Shown here: positions 1-11,930 of the stretch, one piece after another
Numbering within the stretch: the stretch's first letter is position 1
How the letters are laid out: the number at the start of each line of letters is the position of its first letter
DNA from: Topomyia yanbarensis
Taxonomy: Eukaryota; Arthropoda; Insecta; Diptera; Culicidae
Length of the DNA: 64,000 nucleotides
Assembly: GCF_030247195.1 (NCBI RefSeq)
Contig: NC_080672.1
Span: forward strand, 88,619,113-88,683,112
Reading direction: 5' to 3'
Program-made: the position numbers and the translations under genes
The notes under the pieces: model-generated
What the model was told of the DNA's origin: nothing
Database searches by the model: none
What the model saw: the letters and a program-made list of their open reading frames with translations, nothing else

Positions 1-364
1 AATAAAATTATGAGCGTTGTTCACCTACTTCCGAGTTTACTTATGAAAGAATGGCTTAGAATCAGACAGCTTGTTCACTGGCACAGTGACAAATCAGGGT
101 TGGTCATCGGAAAGCTTTAAGCTAGCTCATATAACCCTATTACATGCTTTTCTAAACTTTATTCCTTCGCTGTCTCGCACTTGCTTGAGTACTTTGGCTA
201 TTAATAATAACAATACTTCTTTAAGGGTGTCCCACATCAAATTTCACGCTGTAGAAAATTACCCCTGGGGGATTTTCTCTTGAAAATTTGGATAGAAGTA
301 GTTTAGAGTGTTAGTTGTTCACACTGTAATATTATCGCTGTCAATTTTTCGAAAATTGGAAAAA

Positions 365-1195
365 ATGGCGTCGCCCAAAAAGCAACGTTGCGAATTGATT
401 GTGCACAAGCATCTGGAAAATCCTTAACTCTCTCTTCGGGACGGGACATTGGATAATAACTCGGAATCGTGCAGTCAACGGTCAGGAATCAGAATATATT
501 GGCTTAAAGTCAACGGTGAGTCGTATGTGATTAAACGTTACTACCAAACTCTGAGTATCGAACGGTAGGAGAAATGCGTTCAGCACGGACGTTCTATTAG
601 TGATCAAGATCACAAGCGTGTAGTAAAAGCATTTAAGCGAAATCCCAATGCTTTGGTCAAGGACATGGCCAAAAAGTTGAATCCGTTAAAGTCTTTCGTT
701 CAAAGAGCAAAAGATCGGGAGGGACTACATACGTACAAAGTGCAGAAACCTCCAAATCGTGACAAACGGCAGAATACGGTGGGAAAGTTACGTACCCGGA
801 AACTGTACACCCAGATACTGTTGAAGCCTCCATTGTCTCATCTTGGATAATGAGACTTACGTCAACACGAACGTCTGACAGGTTCCGGGGCTACTGTTCT
901 TTACCGCCCAGCACGAGTTTGCTGTTCTGGAAGAAGTAAGGAAGCAGAAACTTACAGTTTACCAATAAATACATGATTTGGCAAGCGATCTGCTCATGTG
1001 GCACAGGGAGTGCGCCGTTCGTGGCTACCGGGACTGTAGACGGGGAGAACTACCCCAAGGAGTGTCTGCAGAAGCGCCTGCTTCCTCTGTTGAAGCAACA
1101 CGAGGGCCCTACGATCTTCTAGCCGGATCTAGCTTCGTGCCATTATTCAAATATTGTGGTACGAAGCCAAAGGGATTACTTTCGTACCCAAGCAC
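365..1195 (+). pseudogene. Decayed Tc1/mariner (ITmD37E-like) transposase
   Basis: The reading opens at ATG 365 (MASPKKQRC...) and is broken by stops and frameshifts. Recognisable blocks follow in order: FVQRAKDREGLHTYKVQKPP near 690-750, LILDNETYV near 835-855 (Asp codon 846-848, candidate first catalytic Asp), FFTAQHEFAV near 900, IWQAICSCG near 977, APFVATGTVDGENY near 1010, KECLQKRLLPLLKQHEGPTIF near 1055-1120, and PDLASCHYS near 1123-1150 (Asp codon 1126-1128, candidate second catalytic Asp). Similarity stops around 1195, before the third acidic residue, so the 3' part is lost. These blocks match the mosquito DD37E-type IS630/Tc1/mariner transposases as I know them; the missing end means the 37-residue spacing cannot be checked here. 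The element is dead. No terminal repeats were found. Open stretches in other frames at 653-850 and 978-1244 are partial or shifted readings of the same remnant. Confidence 0.8.
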
Positions 1196-2495
1196 ATGCA
1201 TTTTTACACTTATTCTGAAAACTTGTATTGGTGTGAAGTTATAGTTTCAACCATTTCCTTTTAAAGATACTGGTTTATATAGGATTGATAATTCTATTTC
1301 CCCGTAAAAATTGTGAACGGAACAGAGTTAATCGCAAACTATAGATGAAGAAAATATATATTCACATAGCAATCAACTTAAAGAGCGACATTGCCCTTAA
1401 TGTCCATATCGACATTGAAATAATCACCAAAACAGCCTATTTATTTCACACTTCTTTCTATTTTCGTCTATGTACATATGTATCTTAAAATATTCATCTG
1501 TCTCTTCTTACATTCTCTCGTCACCGCCTATTTGAGAGGTTAAATAGCACATGTGTCTGATCTTTTCCTTTTTTAGACTTTTGAATTTTTCGTAGCACTT
1601 TGAAGCCAACAATTCTATTTTCGCTAAAACAAATGTACTAGTATGTTGATGTGAAAATAGTAGTAATAGTAATTTGATCAAAAACTCTCTTAGCTACGTG
1701 GGGAATGATGTAAACAAGAACTGTATAAAATTTCAAAACGATTGGTCCAATGGCTTTTAAGCTATGATGCACACCGCATATTTTCGAGGTATTCACTGTC
1801 ACTCGCTCAATGAAAGTATAGGAAAGTATTCTTCAAATGTTGCATTACTTTATGGAAATTGGCTGAATAGGCTAACACTCGTAATTTTTTTTATTAATTT
1901 ATCACCTTAAATAACTGACTAACATCACCGGGAAAGGTGAGTACCTCCATGGCAGCGGAGATTGGAGAGTCGGATCTCAAACAAACGTTCCGCTATAAGA
2001 AGGCTGACCGCGTACAGTCACGGCAAAAGATCCCCAACTCCACACAATAGTACAGACATATCGCTCCGATCGTTTACATCAAATGATGGAAATTCCACAG
2101 TTTGCAATTTCTCTCAAGACAAATTCCGATTAGCTCCGTTGGCTGCTCACGGCTTTCCAGAACAGCTATCAGTTAATTAAACCAACGGATACGGGTTAAT
2201 TTTTCAATCCACTAATTAGAACCACACGCCGGGAAAGATACTCGAAACCCAACAGCTAGACGTATGATTTTAAATTTTCTTCTTTTTCTTTCACGCTTCA
2301 AATCAAACGAACTGAGCATAGTTCGCAACAACGCGCTCGCGGAAGTCATCCATTCTTGGGACGAGATCATGTTTTGATTTGTAGCGAAACGAAAGCAGTA
2401 TTACATTACCAACGGCCGACTAACTGACTGGGGGCCAATTTGTGATCTGAAAATAGCCCCGAAGTAAGCAGCAGCCGAGGCAGATAATAACTCAC
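1196..2495. other. Probable intron sequence 3' of the fz exon
   Basis: About 1.3 kb between the transposase remnant and the donor site of the fz exon. I saw no exon: the sequence that should follow the first Frizzled membrane segment (a VLTFLID-like block) is not visible on the minus strand. No repeat family was recognised. Confidence 0.4.
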
Positions 2496-2615
2496 CGTGA
2501 AGAGACAGCTGGCGACGCACACCGCAGCCCACGATCCGACCCAGTACTTGAGCACGGTTCGTTCATTTTCCGAGAAAAACATGGAGTTGCATGGTGCCCC
2601 ACAGTCCTTGGTGAC
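2496..2615 (-). CDS. fz: frizzled receptor exon (first membrane segment)
   Basis: On the minus strand this 120-bp segment encodes 40 residues in phase 0 at both ends: VTKDCGAPCNSMFF, SENERTVLKY, then WVGSWAAVCVASCLFT. The CGAPC motif followed by FF..xER and a Trp-rich hydrophobic stretch is the junction between the Wnt-binding half and transmembrane helix 1 of Frizzled receptors. The WVGSWAAVCVASCLFT block resembles Drosophila fz as I recall it, more than fz2. Splice sites are good: the acceptor is a pyrimidine-rich tract ending CAAAACAG just before GTC ACC AAG (AG at 2616-2617 on the plus strand as ct), and the donor is ACG|GTGAGT (ctcac at 2491-2495 on the plus strand). The product is a seven-pass Wnt receptor at the plasma membrane, acting in canonical and planar-polarity signalling. 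No other fz exon was found here. Confidence 0.87.
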
Positions 2616-4462
2616 CTGTTTTGAGGAAAGAAAGAAAAATTCGAATTGAATAGGTTAGTGATTAATTTCTGTTGCGTTTACATGGTTTTAAGTAATCAAT
2701 TTAGCATTTGTTACAAGCAATACTGCATATCTGCGACACTGGATCACCCCCGAGTGTTGTATGAAATATGATGCTTGTCGACTTTCCTACCGCTGCTAGA
2801 TGCACCGACGATTGGCTTAACGTACCCAACCGCATATAATTAAGTCTTGAGCTAGATCAAACGATCTACCCGTGGAAATGTGATCATTTTTGCAGCATTC
2901 AAGCAAACATGTTGCTCTGCAAGCGGAACGGCAAGTACGACCTGTTTTCAAAAGTTAGCCTCCAAGAGCTGGCCAACCCAAACCAAACCAGCATGAACTG
3001 ACCAGTTCGGTTTATTTACATGGAATATCCCCAGGGGGTCCATCAATCAATTTTTGCCACGCGAAAGCCAATTTCAACCTCCGCTAAAGGAGCCGATCGT
3101 CGGCGAGTCTGTGAAGCAGGAGTTATCATCAGGCCGAGACGAATTGAGACATGCGTGACGTGATTTGAAAAATATTCCCCCGATGTGTCCCCCCTTTAAA
3201 GTGGTTGGTAAGCTTTCCGGTTGTGAGTAGGAGAGATTTTCGTCTTGGACCGGCAGTAGATGCTGTGACAGTTGAAAGGAAACATATGTGCTAGATGGTA
3301 TGATATATTCGTACGGCACCAAGCTGGGATTATAATAAGGCATGGTGAGTTTGATGAAGCAAAACTAATTCACTGAAGGTCTTACTCAAATGTGAGATGA
3401 TATCCCGGATGCAATTTGACGAAACAATATTTACTTCACAGGCTGCAAAGAATCACAGATAATTGAATTAAGCGTAACCATCGAGATAAGTTTATTAGGA
3501 TCCGTTTCAAACGGAAAGTCCATAGCTTTGAAGTTTTTGCCCGTAGCGTAGTTATACTTTTATCTCAGTTTAGAACGTACCATGCATTAGTTGGCAGTAA
3601 ATTAAATTTGCTGTCTATTTTAAGGTAGGTTGAATAGAACAACTTCAAAAGACTTGACCACACGTCCCACATACTCACTAGACAGTGCGCGTGTATACGC
3701 CGTATGGGTATCGCTTTTTCAATGCACAAGCGTCAATCAGAAAGTGAGCTGCATAGATTTAGCGACACATTTTCACATTCGCAACTTGAAAACGCGCCGG
3801 TAGTACCGCCACCTTGCAGCGTACCGAACGTCGTTACCCCTACTAAGGCTAATAGCCATTAGGAACCGACGCTCGTGCGATCGTTGCACAGTTCGAGTAT
3901 TACACTTTTAATGGAAGTCACGTGAGACTTTACTATTTTTTTTGCTCAAACCGATGTATCTAAGGTTAGTTGTATGTTGCGGCGAACGAACGAGGGAAAC
4001 TGCTGCTGACGATTTGCCAATTACGGGCTAAGTATTGATCAGGATTAGCGCTTCTGTCATGGATGCGGGAAGAAAAAAATCTGGTGAATTGTGAAAAGGT
4101 GATTTCCCGCTGTCCATGACAGTTATAGTTAGCGATTGATCGGTTAAGATGAGTGAGTTGTTGGATGGAAATCGAATGTATATTTTATTTCGTATTTTGT
4201 TCGTTCGACAATTAGCTTCACTACACCTGAAATATATAGGTATCTATTAAAAAAAATGCAGGTATGTTGCATTCACAAGTTCGAATTTCTATTTCCCGTA
4301 CAGATGTTTTGTCGGTTTCATCTCTTGTTCTAAAATATCGTTTTCGAATATTCCTGAGACGATTTCGAATATTTCGTAACTCTGCATTCCACAAAGGTCG
4401 TTTGTTATCTGGGCGGTGTTTTCTCATAGCTAGGCACAAGTTGTTGAAATATTTATCCCAGT
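2616..4462. other. Probable fz intron, upstream side of the exon
   Basis: This continues from the acceptor side of the fz exon. No other exon or transposon ends were recognised. An 89-codon minus-strand open stretch at 3074-3343 has no recognisable domain or splice context. Confidence 0.35.
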
Positions 4463-5221
4463 TAGGGTTGTGGTACCGGTAATACCGGTACCGAAAATCC
4501 CGGGAATACCGACCCATTTTTGGTACCGTAATACCGGTACTGAACAAAAGTCAGTACAGGTATTTTCGGTACCATACCATTTTTTTATGAAAAATATGTG
4601 GACTCTCTAGGGGGACCTGTTTCAAAATATCAGTCTGCAAGATTACTTTTAATTAAATTAATTAACTTCTATAAGTTAAACATTACTAGCTCCCGTTGTA
4701 GTGAACGGTATCTTTAAATTCCTGCTTTATTTTGTCGAAATTAAATTTTAACGATCTTGTGCTAAATTTAAAAATATTCGCATCTAGCGTAAGAGACGTA
4801 AATTTGCCATGATTTTTTTTATTTGCGACATTCTTATTGGTTTCCATTATTCACTGGGTGGCGCGTAATAAGACTATGTCATTTTTTTGGTTTACTCTTA
4901 AATCTTTATTTATAAAAGAACGAACAGCTGTTTAGTAGCTAAGAATTTCGGACTTGGTGAACTACTCCAAATGGGGAAATTTGTAATTATTGGTGATCGG
5001 AAAATTCAGCAAAACTCCATAGTTTACAGGAAACCAAGGAGCCTTGGTATGCAGGTCAAAGCCAATTTACAGAGAATCAAGAGAGGAAATGCGAGCAACC
5101 TGCTCGGATTTACTGCCATTCTCGCTTTGATTTACTGTTGTTAATAATGTTTCTTACATTTACCATCTGTTGAAGTCGACAAAAGTCGCATCGCTTAGCA
5201 GTTATTGATTTCAAAGTGTCC

Positions 5222-7640
5222 TACACTGATAGAATGTATTCGTAAATTTCTAGGAATTAGATTCGCACAGAAAATTTTCATAAAATATGCGAATTTTTCG
5301 TACATATAATTAATCGTTCGTAGTTCTATTGAAACACTTATTTTTCATTACGAGTTTTAAGTGAAATCCACCGAACGACTTTCGTTGGCTTATTACGAAA
5401 TGACTTCATTAGGCAAACGAATTGTTCGCTGCTATATACGAAAGTCTTTATTATATTTACGAGCACCATTCGTCAAACCGTCAACGTCAAAGGAGTTTCA
5501 ATAGAGGTAGAATATGGAGTCATTGTTGCTATACGTTAGAAAATTATTGATCTTCACGACGGTCTCGGTCTGACTATTTAGTAGCCGTATCCGTGTCCAC
5601 CGGTTTCAGGAAGATTTCCTAAACCTCTTTCGCTTCCATTTGATCCAGAATCCGGAGCAGTACGGATTCAGTTGAGCCATCGCGAACTGCTCGTTGGTTT
5701 TGTATGAATAAGTTTGAGATTTTCTCTGCAGGAGCAATGTCAAAATAATACGCTATTAAAAACGAAAAATTTTCTTAGATGAACGAAATGAATTCGTGCG
5801 ACCAACGAGATTGTTCGTAATATTCACAAATGTTTATTAAAATAAACAAAACATTTCGTTTCATTCATGAAAAAATGTCGTTTTAAACGACGACATTTGT
5901 GCAATGTACACTACATTAGTAAAATTTACGAAAACTTTCGTTCATAAAGCGGCCATTTCTTCATACCACAATTAAAGCGATCTGTGTCTTTTATTAAAAA
6001 CCGGTGTTGTCGAACATCGATCCCAAAAGATCGAATGAAAAAAAGAGGATAATAAATACGAAAACTTTTCTAAGATGAACGAAAATGATTCGTGCGACCA
6101 ACGAAATCGTTCGTAATATACATATACGTTTATTAAAATAAACGAAACATTTCGTTTCATTCACGAATAATGATGTTGTTATTAACGAAAACATTCGTGC
6201 ACTGTACACCAAATAAGTAAAAGTTACGAAAACTTTCGTTCATCAAGCGGCCATTTCTTCACACCACAATCTTTCTAGTCCTCAACAATGGTGAGCAGGT
6301 TGAAATAGAATCGAATTTGCCAGATCGATCCCTTTAATTAAAAAAAATCACTGCTGTCAAATATCGATCCTAAAAGATCGAATGCGACCAACGAAATCGT
6401 TTGTAATAAACATAAACGTTTATTAAAATAAACGAAACATTTCGTTTCATTCACGAAAAATAATGTCGTTATCAACGATTACATTCGTGCAATGTAAACT
6501 AAATAAGTAAAATTTACGAAAACTTTCGTTCATCAAGCGGCCATTTCTTCGTACCACAAGAAAATCGATTTGGCCACATCGATTTTTTTAAATTAAAAAA
6601 AATCGATGTTATCAAACAAAAGATCGACTGAAGGCAATAAGAGGCTAATAAATACGAAAACTTTTTAAGATAAGCGAAATAAATTCATGCGACCAACGAA
6701 ATCGTTCATCATATACATAAATATTTATGGAAATAAACGAATTATTTCGTTTCGTTCATGAAAAATAACTTCGTTATCAACGATAATATTCCTGCAATGT
6801 ACATTAAATATGTAAAATTTACGACAACTTTTGTTCATAAGCGTTCATAATCACACCACAATCTTTCTAGTCCCCAATAGAGGTGAACAGGTTGAAATAA
6901 AATTCGATTTTTTAGATCGATCCTTTTAGTTAGTTAAAAAATCGTTGTTGTTAAACATCGATCTTAACTTATCGATTGAAAAAATAATATGCTAATGAAT
7001 ACGAAAACTTTCCTAAGATGAACCAAATAAATTCGTGTGAGCAATGAAATCGTTCGTAATATACATAAACGTTTATTAAAATAAACGAAACATTTCGTTT
7101 CATTGATGAAGAATAATGTTGTTATTAACGATAACATTCGTGCAATGTAAGCTGAATAAGTGAAATTAACGAAAACTTTCGTTCATCAAGCGGCCATTTC
7201 TTCGTACCACAATAAAATCGATTTGGCCATATCGATTATTTTAAATTAAAAAAATCGATGTTGTCAAACATCGATCCCAAAAGATCGACTGAAAACAACA
7301 ACATGCTAATAAATACGCAAACTTTTCTTAAATAAACGAAATAAGTTCGTGCGACCAACGAAATCGTTCGTAATAAACACAACCTTTTTTTAAAATACAC
7401 AAAACATTTCGTTTCATTCAAGAAAAATAATGTCGTTACCAACGATAACATTCGTGCAGTGTACATTAAATGTGTAAAATTTACAAAAGCTTTCGCTCAG
7501 CAACGGCTATTCTTGCTCATGAAATGAACGAAACCTATTATTTACAATGCACGAAAATACTTCGATGCAGAAAACAACGAATGAATTCGTACATTGCATG
7601 ATCGATTTAATTATATTTACGAATTTATATTATCAGTGTA
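5222..7640. mobile_element. TA-flanked element nested in the hAT-like element
   Basis: The left end reads TA CACTGATAGAATGTATTCGT and the right end, reverse-complemented, TA CACTGATAATATAAATTCGT, so terminal inverted repeats are flanked by a TA at each side (5222-5223 and 7639-7640). This fits a Tc1/mariner-type MITE. The interior is rich in ACGAA/TTCGT words and holds the tandem array listed separately. Confidence 0.6.
5740..7520. repeat. Tandem array of six roughly 290-350 bp units
   Basis: The marker accaacgaaatcgttcgtaa (or a close variant) recurs at about 5801, 6097, 6387, 6692, 7040 and 7353, giving spacings of 296, 290, 305, 348 and 313 bp. Each unit carries a near-palindrome around acgaaacatttcgttt and usually the phrase aagcggccatttctt. 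Units differ by substitutions and short indels. Short open stretches near 5972-6212 and 7236-7466 are translations of this repeat, not genes. Confidence 0.85.
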
Positions 7641-7887
7641 GGTTTCGAAATAAAAGTAAAATATTTTCTGCTGAAATGATTCCGAATCAACTAAAAATAA
7701 TAAACATGTTTTTTGATCAGCACAAATCATTCATCTGAGAATAAGGTCATTAGCATTTAATTTGACTTTGCTTTTTTCGATTTTTTTTAAAAATATTCGA
7801 GTACCGGTACTACCGGTACTAAGGGCTTCAGTACCGTAGTATCGGTTCTCGCCAAAAAGGGTCGGTACTGCGAACCCTAATACCAGT

Positions 7888-9885
7888 TCGTGACAAAATC
7901 TATTCACAGGTTCATCCAGAGTACCAATTTAATTTATTCGTGAAATTTCAGTGTTTAATTCATCTTAGTCGCAATGATTGAAATTGTAAAATAAATTGAC
8001 ATCGTCATTCATAGACATGACAAACACAGCGTCAACTTTCAACACACACGGATTGTGGTGACGATCTAATTTCATTAACCTTCTTTAGGTGTTAGAGTCA
8101 ATTTTACCCAAAATGAACTTTCAAACAGCGATAACTTTTAAAATTTTACACCTAGAAGTTTTTAATTTCTTGGCTTTTCCTCTTTCATTAAACGCAACGA
8201 TTTTCAATAGAGTTCACAAATATCGGAAATTTCTGGATGGCTGTACAACAAAAGTTACGAATAAGGTGTTAACGGGTCATATTGACCCCAGACACAGGTT
8301 CAGCCAAATCTGTATGAACTTCTACCCAAATGTAGAATGACCATGGTAGCCCAATGACCCTGATATCTCCAAAATATCAGCGCCTGTAATCGTGCAACTA
8401 GTGCCAGTCCAGCTGGGTTCACAGCGCATTGGATATGTAATCAACGAACACTGACACGCGACACTATACACCACGCCTCGGCGGCAAGAGCAAACTACAT
8501 GCAAAAAGATGCGCACAATGCAAAAAGCGAACATCTATCGATGTGCCTCCGTCCAGGTAGACAGCGTGAGCATTTCTTTTGGTTATAGGGTAATAGATGG
8601 AATTTAATGTAATAGAAGCATTGGGTGGATTGGTAGCATTTTGAATTGGTAGTCTATGCGGCGCAAAAAAAATATTGACCAATTCCTAAATTACAGTTTA
8701 TTTAAAAAATCGATGGAAACACAAATCTTTACCTGGTAATTTATTTTAAAGTTCAAACAAACTTTAGCTTTAAAATGCGTAGTTCCGTTCCAACTTTCTA
8801 AAAAAATCCTACACAGCAGTTTAGTAAGAATCTCAAACCTATGGTAATGTTTGGATATGTTCTGTTCACCAGTTCGTTAGGAATATTCAACTGTCAAAAT
8901 TTTTTGTCAACATTTATATTTACATTCCACTAAGACCGCGTGTATATTGCTACCGAACCAAGTAACCATAACAAATTTATAAGCCTCAGGAAAAAAATCG
9001 CTGGATTGCATAAGGACATTGCTTCTCTTATAAAGTGTAAAAAAATTAAAGTGAAGTTGAAGACAGCCATGCCATTAAGTGTAGTGAAAAAGATGGAAGT
9101 CAATTTTATAAATCATAGTATAAAACGTTTATATAGTGTATTAAATGTGAACAAATTGGAGTGCTTTAGTATGCATTTGAAATTGACTAAAGAGCACCCA
9201 ATGAGTTTTTGTTTGTTCCTAACGAAAGTCAAATTAGTCGAAAAATGTGAAGCAGAAAGGAAAAGAAAATTATATTCGACAATTTAAAACGTAAATAGTA
9301 TATTGACCGCCCAAAACCGACAGTACACCTTCTTAGACTTTGTGGTAATTCAATCTTCTCAGAGCTTTAACTAAGAAAAATTGACTTTATTAAATCGGGG
9401 ACTTAATTATGCGATAACATTAAAACCAAACTTTGAACAAGGAATTATTGACCTAGAGACAGGTATCAATAATTACCACCTTCCTTGGATCCACTTGGAA
9501 CGCTCTTGAGAACAGATTTCCAGGTAGCTGTTATCATAACAACCAAAACTTAAGAGATGACTAAATTTTGACATTTGTGGTGTTTAAAAATATGTATAAG
9601 AGAGACATATATGGGAGATCGAGGATAGCCGCCACATTTTGGACTGGAACGAAGCCAAAGGGCTTCGTTTAACGGAGATCTGGCGCTAAAACACTAAGCG
9701 CACGACCAGACAATATGTTTAATGTCGTGCTAACAAGCGCAGGGACTACTCTCCACGACCCCAAGACGCCGGATTATTACTCAAAATTTGCCAATTTTCG
9801 GGCATTCTCCGAAAAGAAATACTGAAAAACTCGTTGAAACTACGCGATCTATCATAAATATATAAATAACCTTCGAATGCCTCCC
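7888..9885. other. Unassigned AT-rich sequence
   Basis: No gene was identified in about 2 kb. A lysine-rich 115-codon open stretch at 8940-9287 has no recognisable domain and lies in AT-rich DNA. The stretch at 8080-8310 has repeat-like wording (ttaaccttctttaggtg, ttaacgggtcatattgaccc) but no clear ends. Confidence 0.3.
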
Positions 9886-9888
9886 CAA

Positions 9889-10177
9889 GTAACCAATAAG
9901 CATGCTGAATGCATCTTAACGGCTACTTAAGTCGTTTTAATTACTATTTAAAAGTCGCTTTTGGCAAAATATACGGCTACATTACTGCTGTGCCATAAAA
10001 ATGCTTTTTTACTGCTGCTCTGCATTCAGAATGCTGCGTACTGGCAAGAAGTTTTTGAACAGTTTTTTGAATGCTGATTAATAACAGTTATGCATAACGA
10101 ATGCTAGAATACTGCAAGAAGCATCTGCAATGCAAATTTTATGCTACTTTACTGCATACACTAATGCTTGTTGGTTC
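9889..10177. mobile_element. Short MITE with imperfect inverted ends
   Basis: The left end AGTAACCAATAAGCAT faces a right end that reverse-complements to AGGAACCAACAAGCAT. The interior is rich in actgc and aatgc words. No convincing target duplication was seen, so the exact limits and superfamily are open. Confidence 0.5.
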
Positions 10178-10472
10178 CTCATGACCATTGTAACCTAGGT
10201 GTTCACCTTCTCATTACCCGCAATCTGGCAATGCGTAATAACTGAAACTAAGGTTATCTGCTATGATTTTTCAGATAAAATACTCAGGAACTCTCATGTT
10301 TCCCCCTGGAAATACAAGACGCACCTCCCATGATCCATTGAACGAACTGCCTCCTGGAAACTGTAACGATGTGGGCATGGTCGGTCGTTGATAGGTAAAT
10401 CTAAAACTATCAGTTTTGTGGGGAGACTGATGCGCGTGACATGCACTAGAGGTGGACATGGTTATATGAAAA

Positions 10473-11283
10473 AACTTTTTGGGTCCCATTTAGCTCCCAG
10501 AACAACTCTGTAAATTTTTAGTTCGATCGGTGAAACTATATTTTTGCGCCCACGATTTAAAATTTACATGGGATTTCGTATGGGGAAAACGTCTTTTGCA
10601 AATTAATTCTTCCAAGAGTCACCCGTTACCTCCTAAAAATAAATGGATGTCTGATTTTTATAGGAAATTTGTCAAGGAAACAAAGTCTAGCAGACCATGA
10701 AACGATCTGATGCTTGTGGAAAAAGGTATTAAGCAAAAATTGATTAATGCCCTGAAGATTAATGAAAATTTTACTTTTCATAGCATCACTGCTGCTGACG
10801 GTAGAATTATATACAAAATCTTTAATTTTCTCTTAATATGTACAAAAGAAGACTCAATTTATTCCTCAAAACTCTTGCGAAGTGGCCAAACAGTATAGAA
10901 AAATGATTTAGACACATTAAGAGAAGATCAAAACAAAATTGCATATAATTGGACAACCAACAACAGTGGTGCTAGAAAAAATGAATATTTTATCAATCGT
11001 CAGAGCATCAATTGGTATCAGCTTAATAACTTTTTTCTCAAGCGTCAGATCGTATCGTAGTTTTCGAGACTTTGTTTCTGTGTTAAATTTCCTATAAAAG
11101 CCACAAAACGGTTTATTTTTAGGAAGCAATGGGCGACTCCTGGAGGAATTATTTTGTGAAAGTTAATTTTCCCATATAAAATCCCATGTAAACTTTAAAC
11201 AGTCGGCGCAAAAATATAGTTTCGGGTATCAAGCTAAGAATTTGCACAGATGTTCTAGGACCCAAATGGTACCCAAAAAGTTG
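10473..11283. repeat. Large inverted repeat (fold-back structure)
   Basis: The left arm at about 10473-10820 pairs with the right arm at about 10932-11283 in inverse orientation, with a loop of roughly 110 bp. Matching landmarks are TTTTTGGGTCCCATTT / TTTTTGGGTACCATTT, ACTATATTTTTGCGCC in both arms, TTTACATGGGATTT in both, and TTTTATAGGAAATTT in both. The arms are clearly diverged. It could be a fold-back element or two inverted copies of one repeat. Confidence 0.65.
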
Positions 11284-11344
11284 CTCGGAGCTGGAATCTA
11301 TTTTTTGTCCCACCCTAATATGCACGCTACCATGCTTAGCGCAA

Positions 11345-11930
11345 GCATCTTTGCCATCAGATAAATTCGTGTGTTTAAAGAACAATCATTACGTTTATGT
11401 ACAGTATTAAAATTTCATTGCGAAACGTCCACTGTTGGAATTCGTACCTACATGGAATATTGCTGCCACTGAAAAAGGATTCTTGGTTCCGTTTAAAGGC
11501 GAAATCAAATACACAATGTAGGTCCTAGCCACCAGACGAAACATTGTTTTTCTCGTTAATCCGTCGACGAACCGGTGCCAATAACCGCGTTTTTCAACTT
11601 TCGTCAAGTTTTTCATTTTCGTTTCTAGCGTCGCGCTTATTCGGAAAACAACAGGCAATCCGACGTTCAAAAGTCCTCATTGGACTTTTTTGCGTACAAT
11701 TCTGAGCAATCTCTGCCCATCACGGAGTGGAAGACTGTCCACGGTTGCTTGCGCCGGGTACTCTTTTCGTGTGACCTTTGATCGCAGTGCAAATGCAAAT
11801 GTGTAAAACCTGGAAAAAATGTAGGGACTGATATGTAGGGTTTTTTATGTCCCATGTAAAAAATTCTGGTAGTTTCTAAGATTTCCGAGGCCAGGAACCT
11901 CTTACTTCGGTTTTGTATTTTTTTCAATAT
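11345..11930 (-). pseudogene. LOA-type LINE remnant (endonuclease-RT linker)
   Basis: The minus strand encodes, across frameshifts, a STPWWAE-like block (typical PWWDEEC) and then KVEKRGYWHRFVDGLTRKT. This is the linker between the endonuclease and reverse transcriptase of mosquito LOA-type non-LTR retrotransposons. After the linker the reading leaves the LOA sequence and continues as VYLISPLNGTKNPFSVAAIF, then ends near 11407. A second copy at about 51300-51720 shares the linker, the same departure point and the following DNA (ACTGTACATAAACG...). The element cannot encode a working protein. Confidence 0.7.

Larger units (their letters stand above)
4463..7879. mobile_element. hAT-like DNA transposon (non-autonomous), carrying nested DNA
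   Basis: The ends are inverted: TAGGGTTGTGGTACCGG on the left and, reverse-complemented from the right, TAGGGTTCGCAGTACCG. Both ends are rich in GGTACCGGTA-type subterminal motifs. Flanking 8-bp direct repeats are atcccagt (4455-4462) and ataccagt (7880-7887), matching at 7 of 8, as expected for hAT target duplications. No transposase reading frame remains. Most of the interior is a second, TA-flanked element with a tandem array. Confidence 0.7.

Noticed and set aside
978..1244. 88-codon frame as an independent gene
   Set aside because: Shifted frame of the transposase remnant; the IWQAICSCG...KECLQKRLLPLL reading explains it.
5740..7520. CRISPR-like array
   Set aside because: Units are about 300 bp, diverged and without distinct spacers; the sequence is a eukaryotic tandem repeat inside a transposon.
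8940..9287. 115-codon lysine-rich frame
   Set aside because: AT-rich composition explains it; no domain, no splice or promoter context.
9600..9780. Possible retroviral primer-binding site (tggcgctaaaac)
   Set aside because: No LTR pair or retroelement coding sequence nearby.
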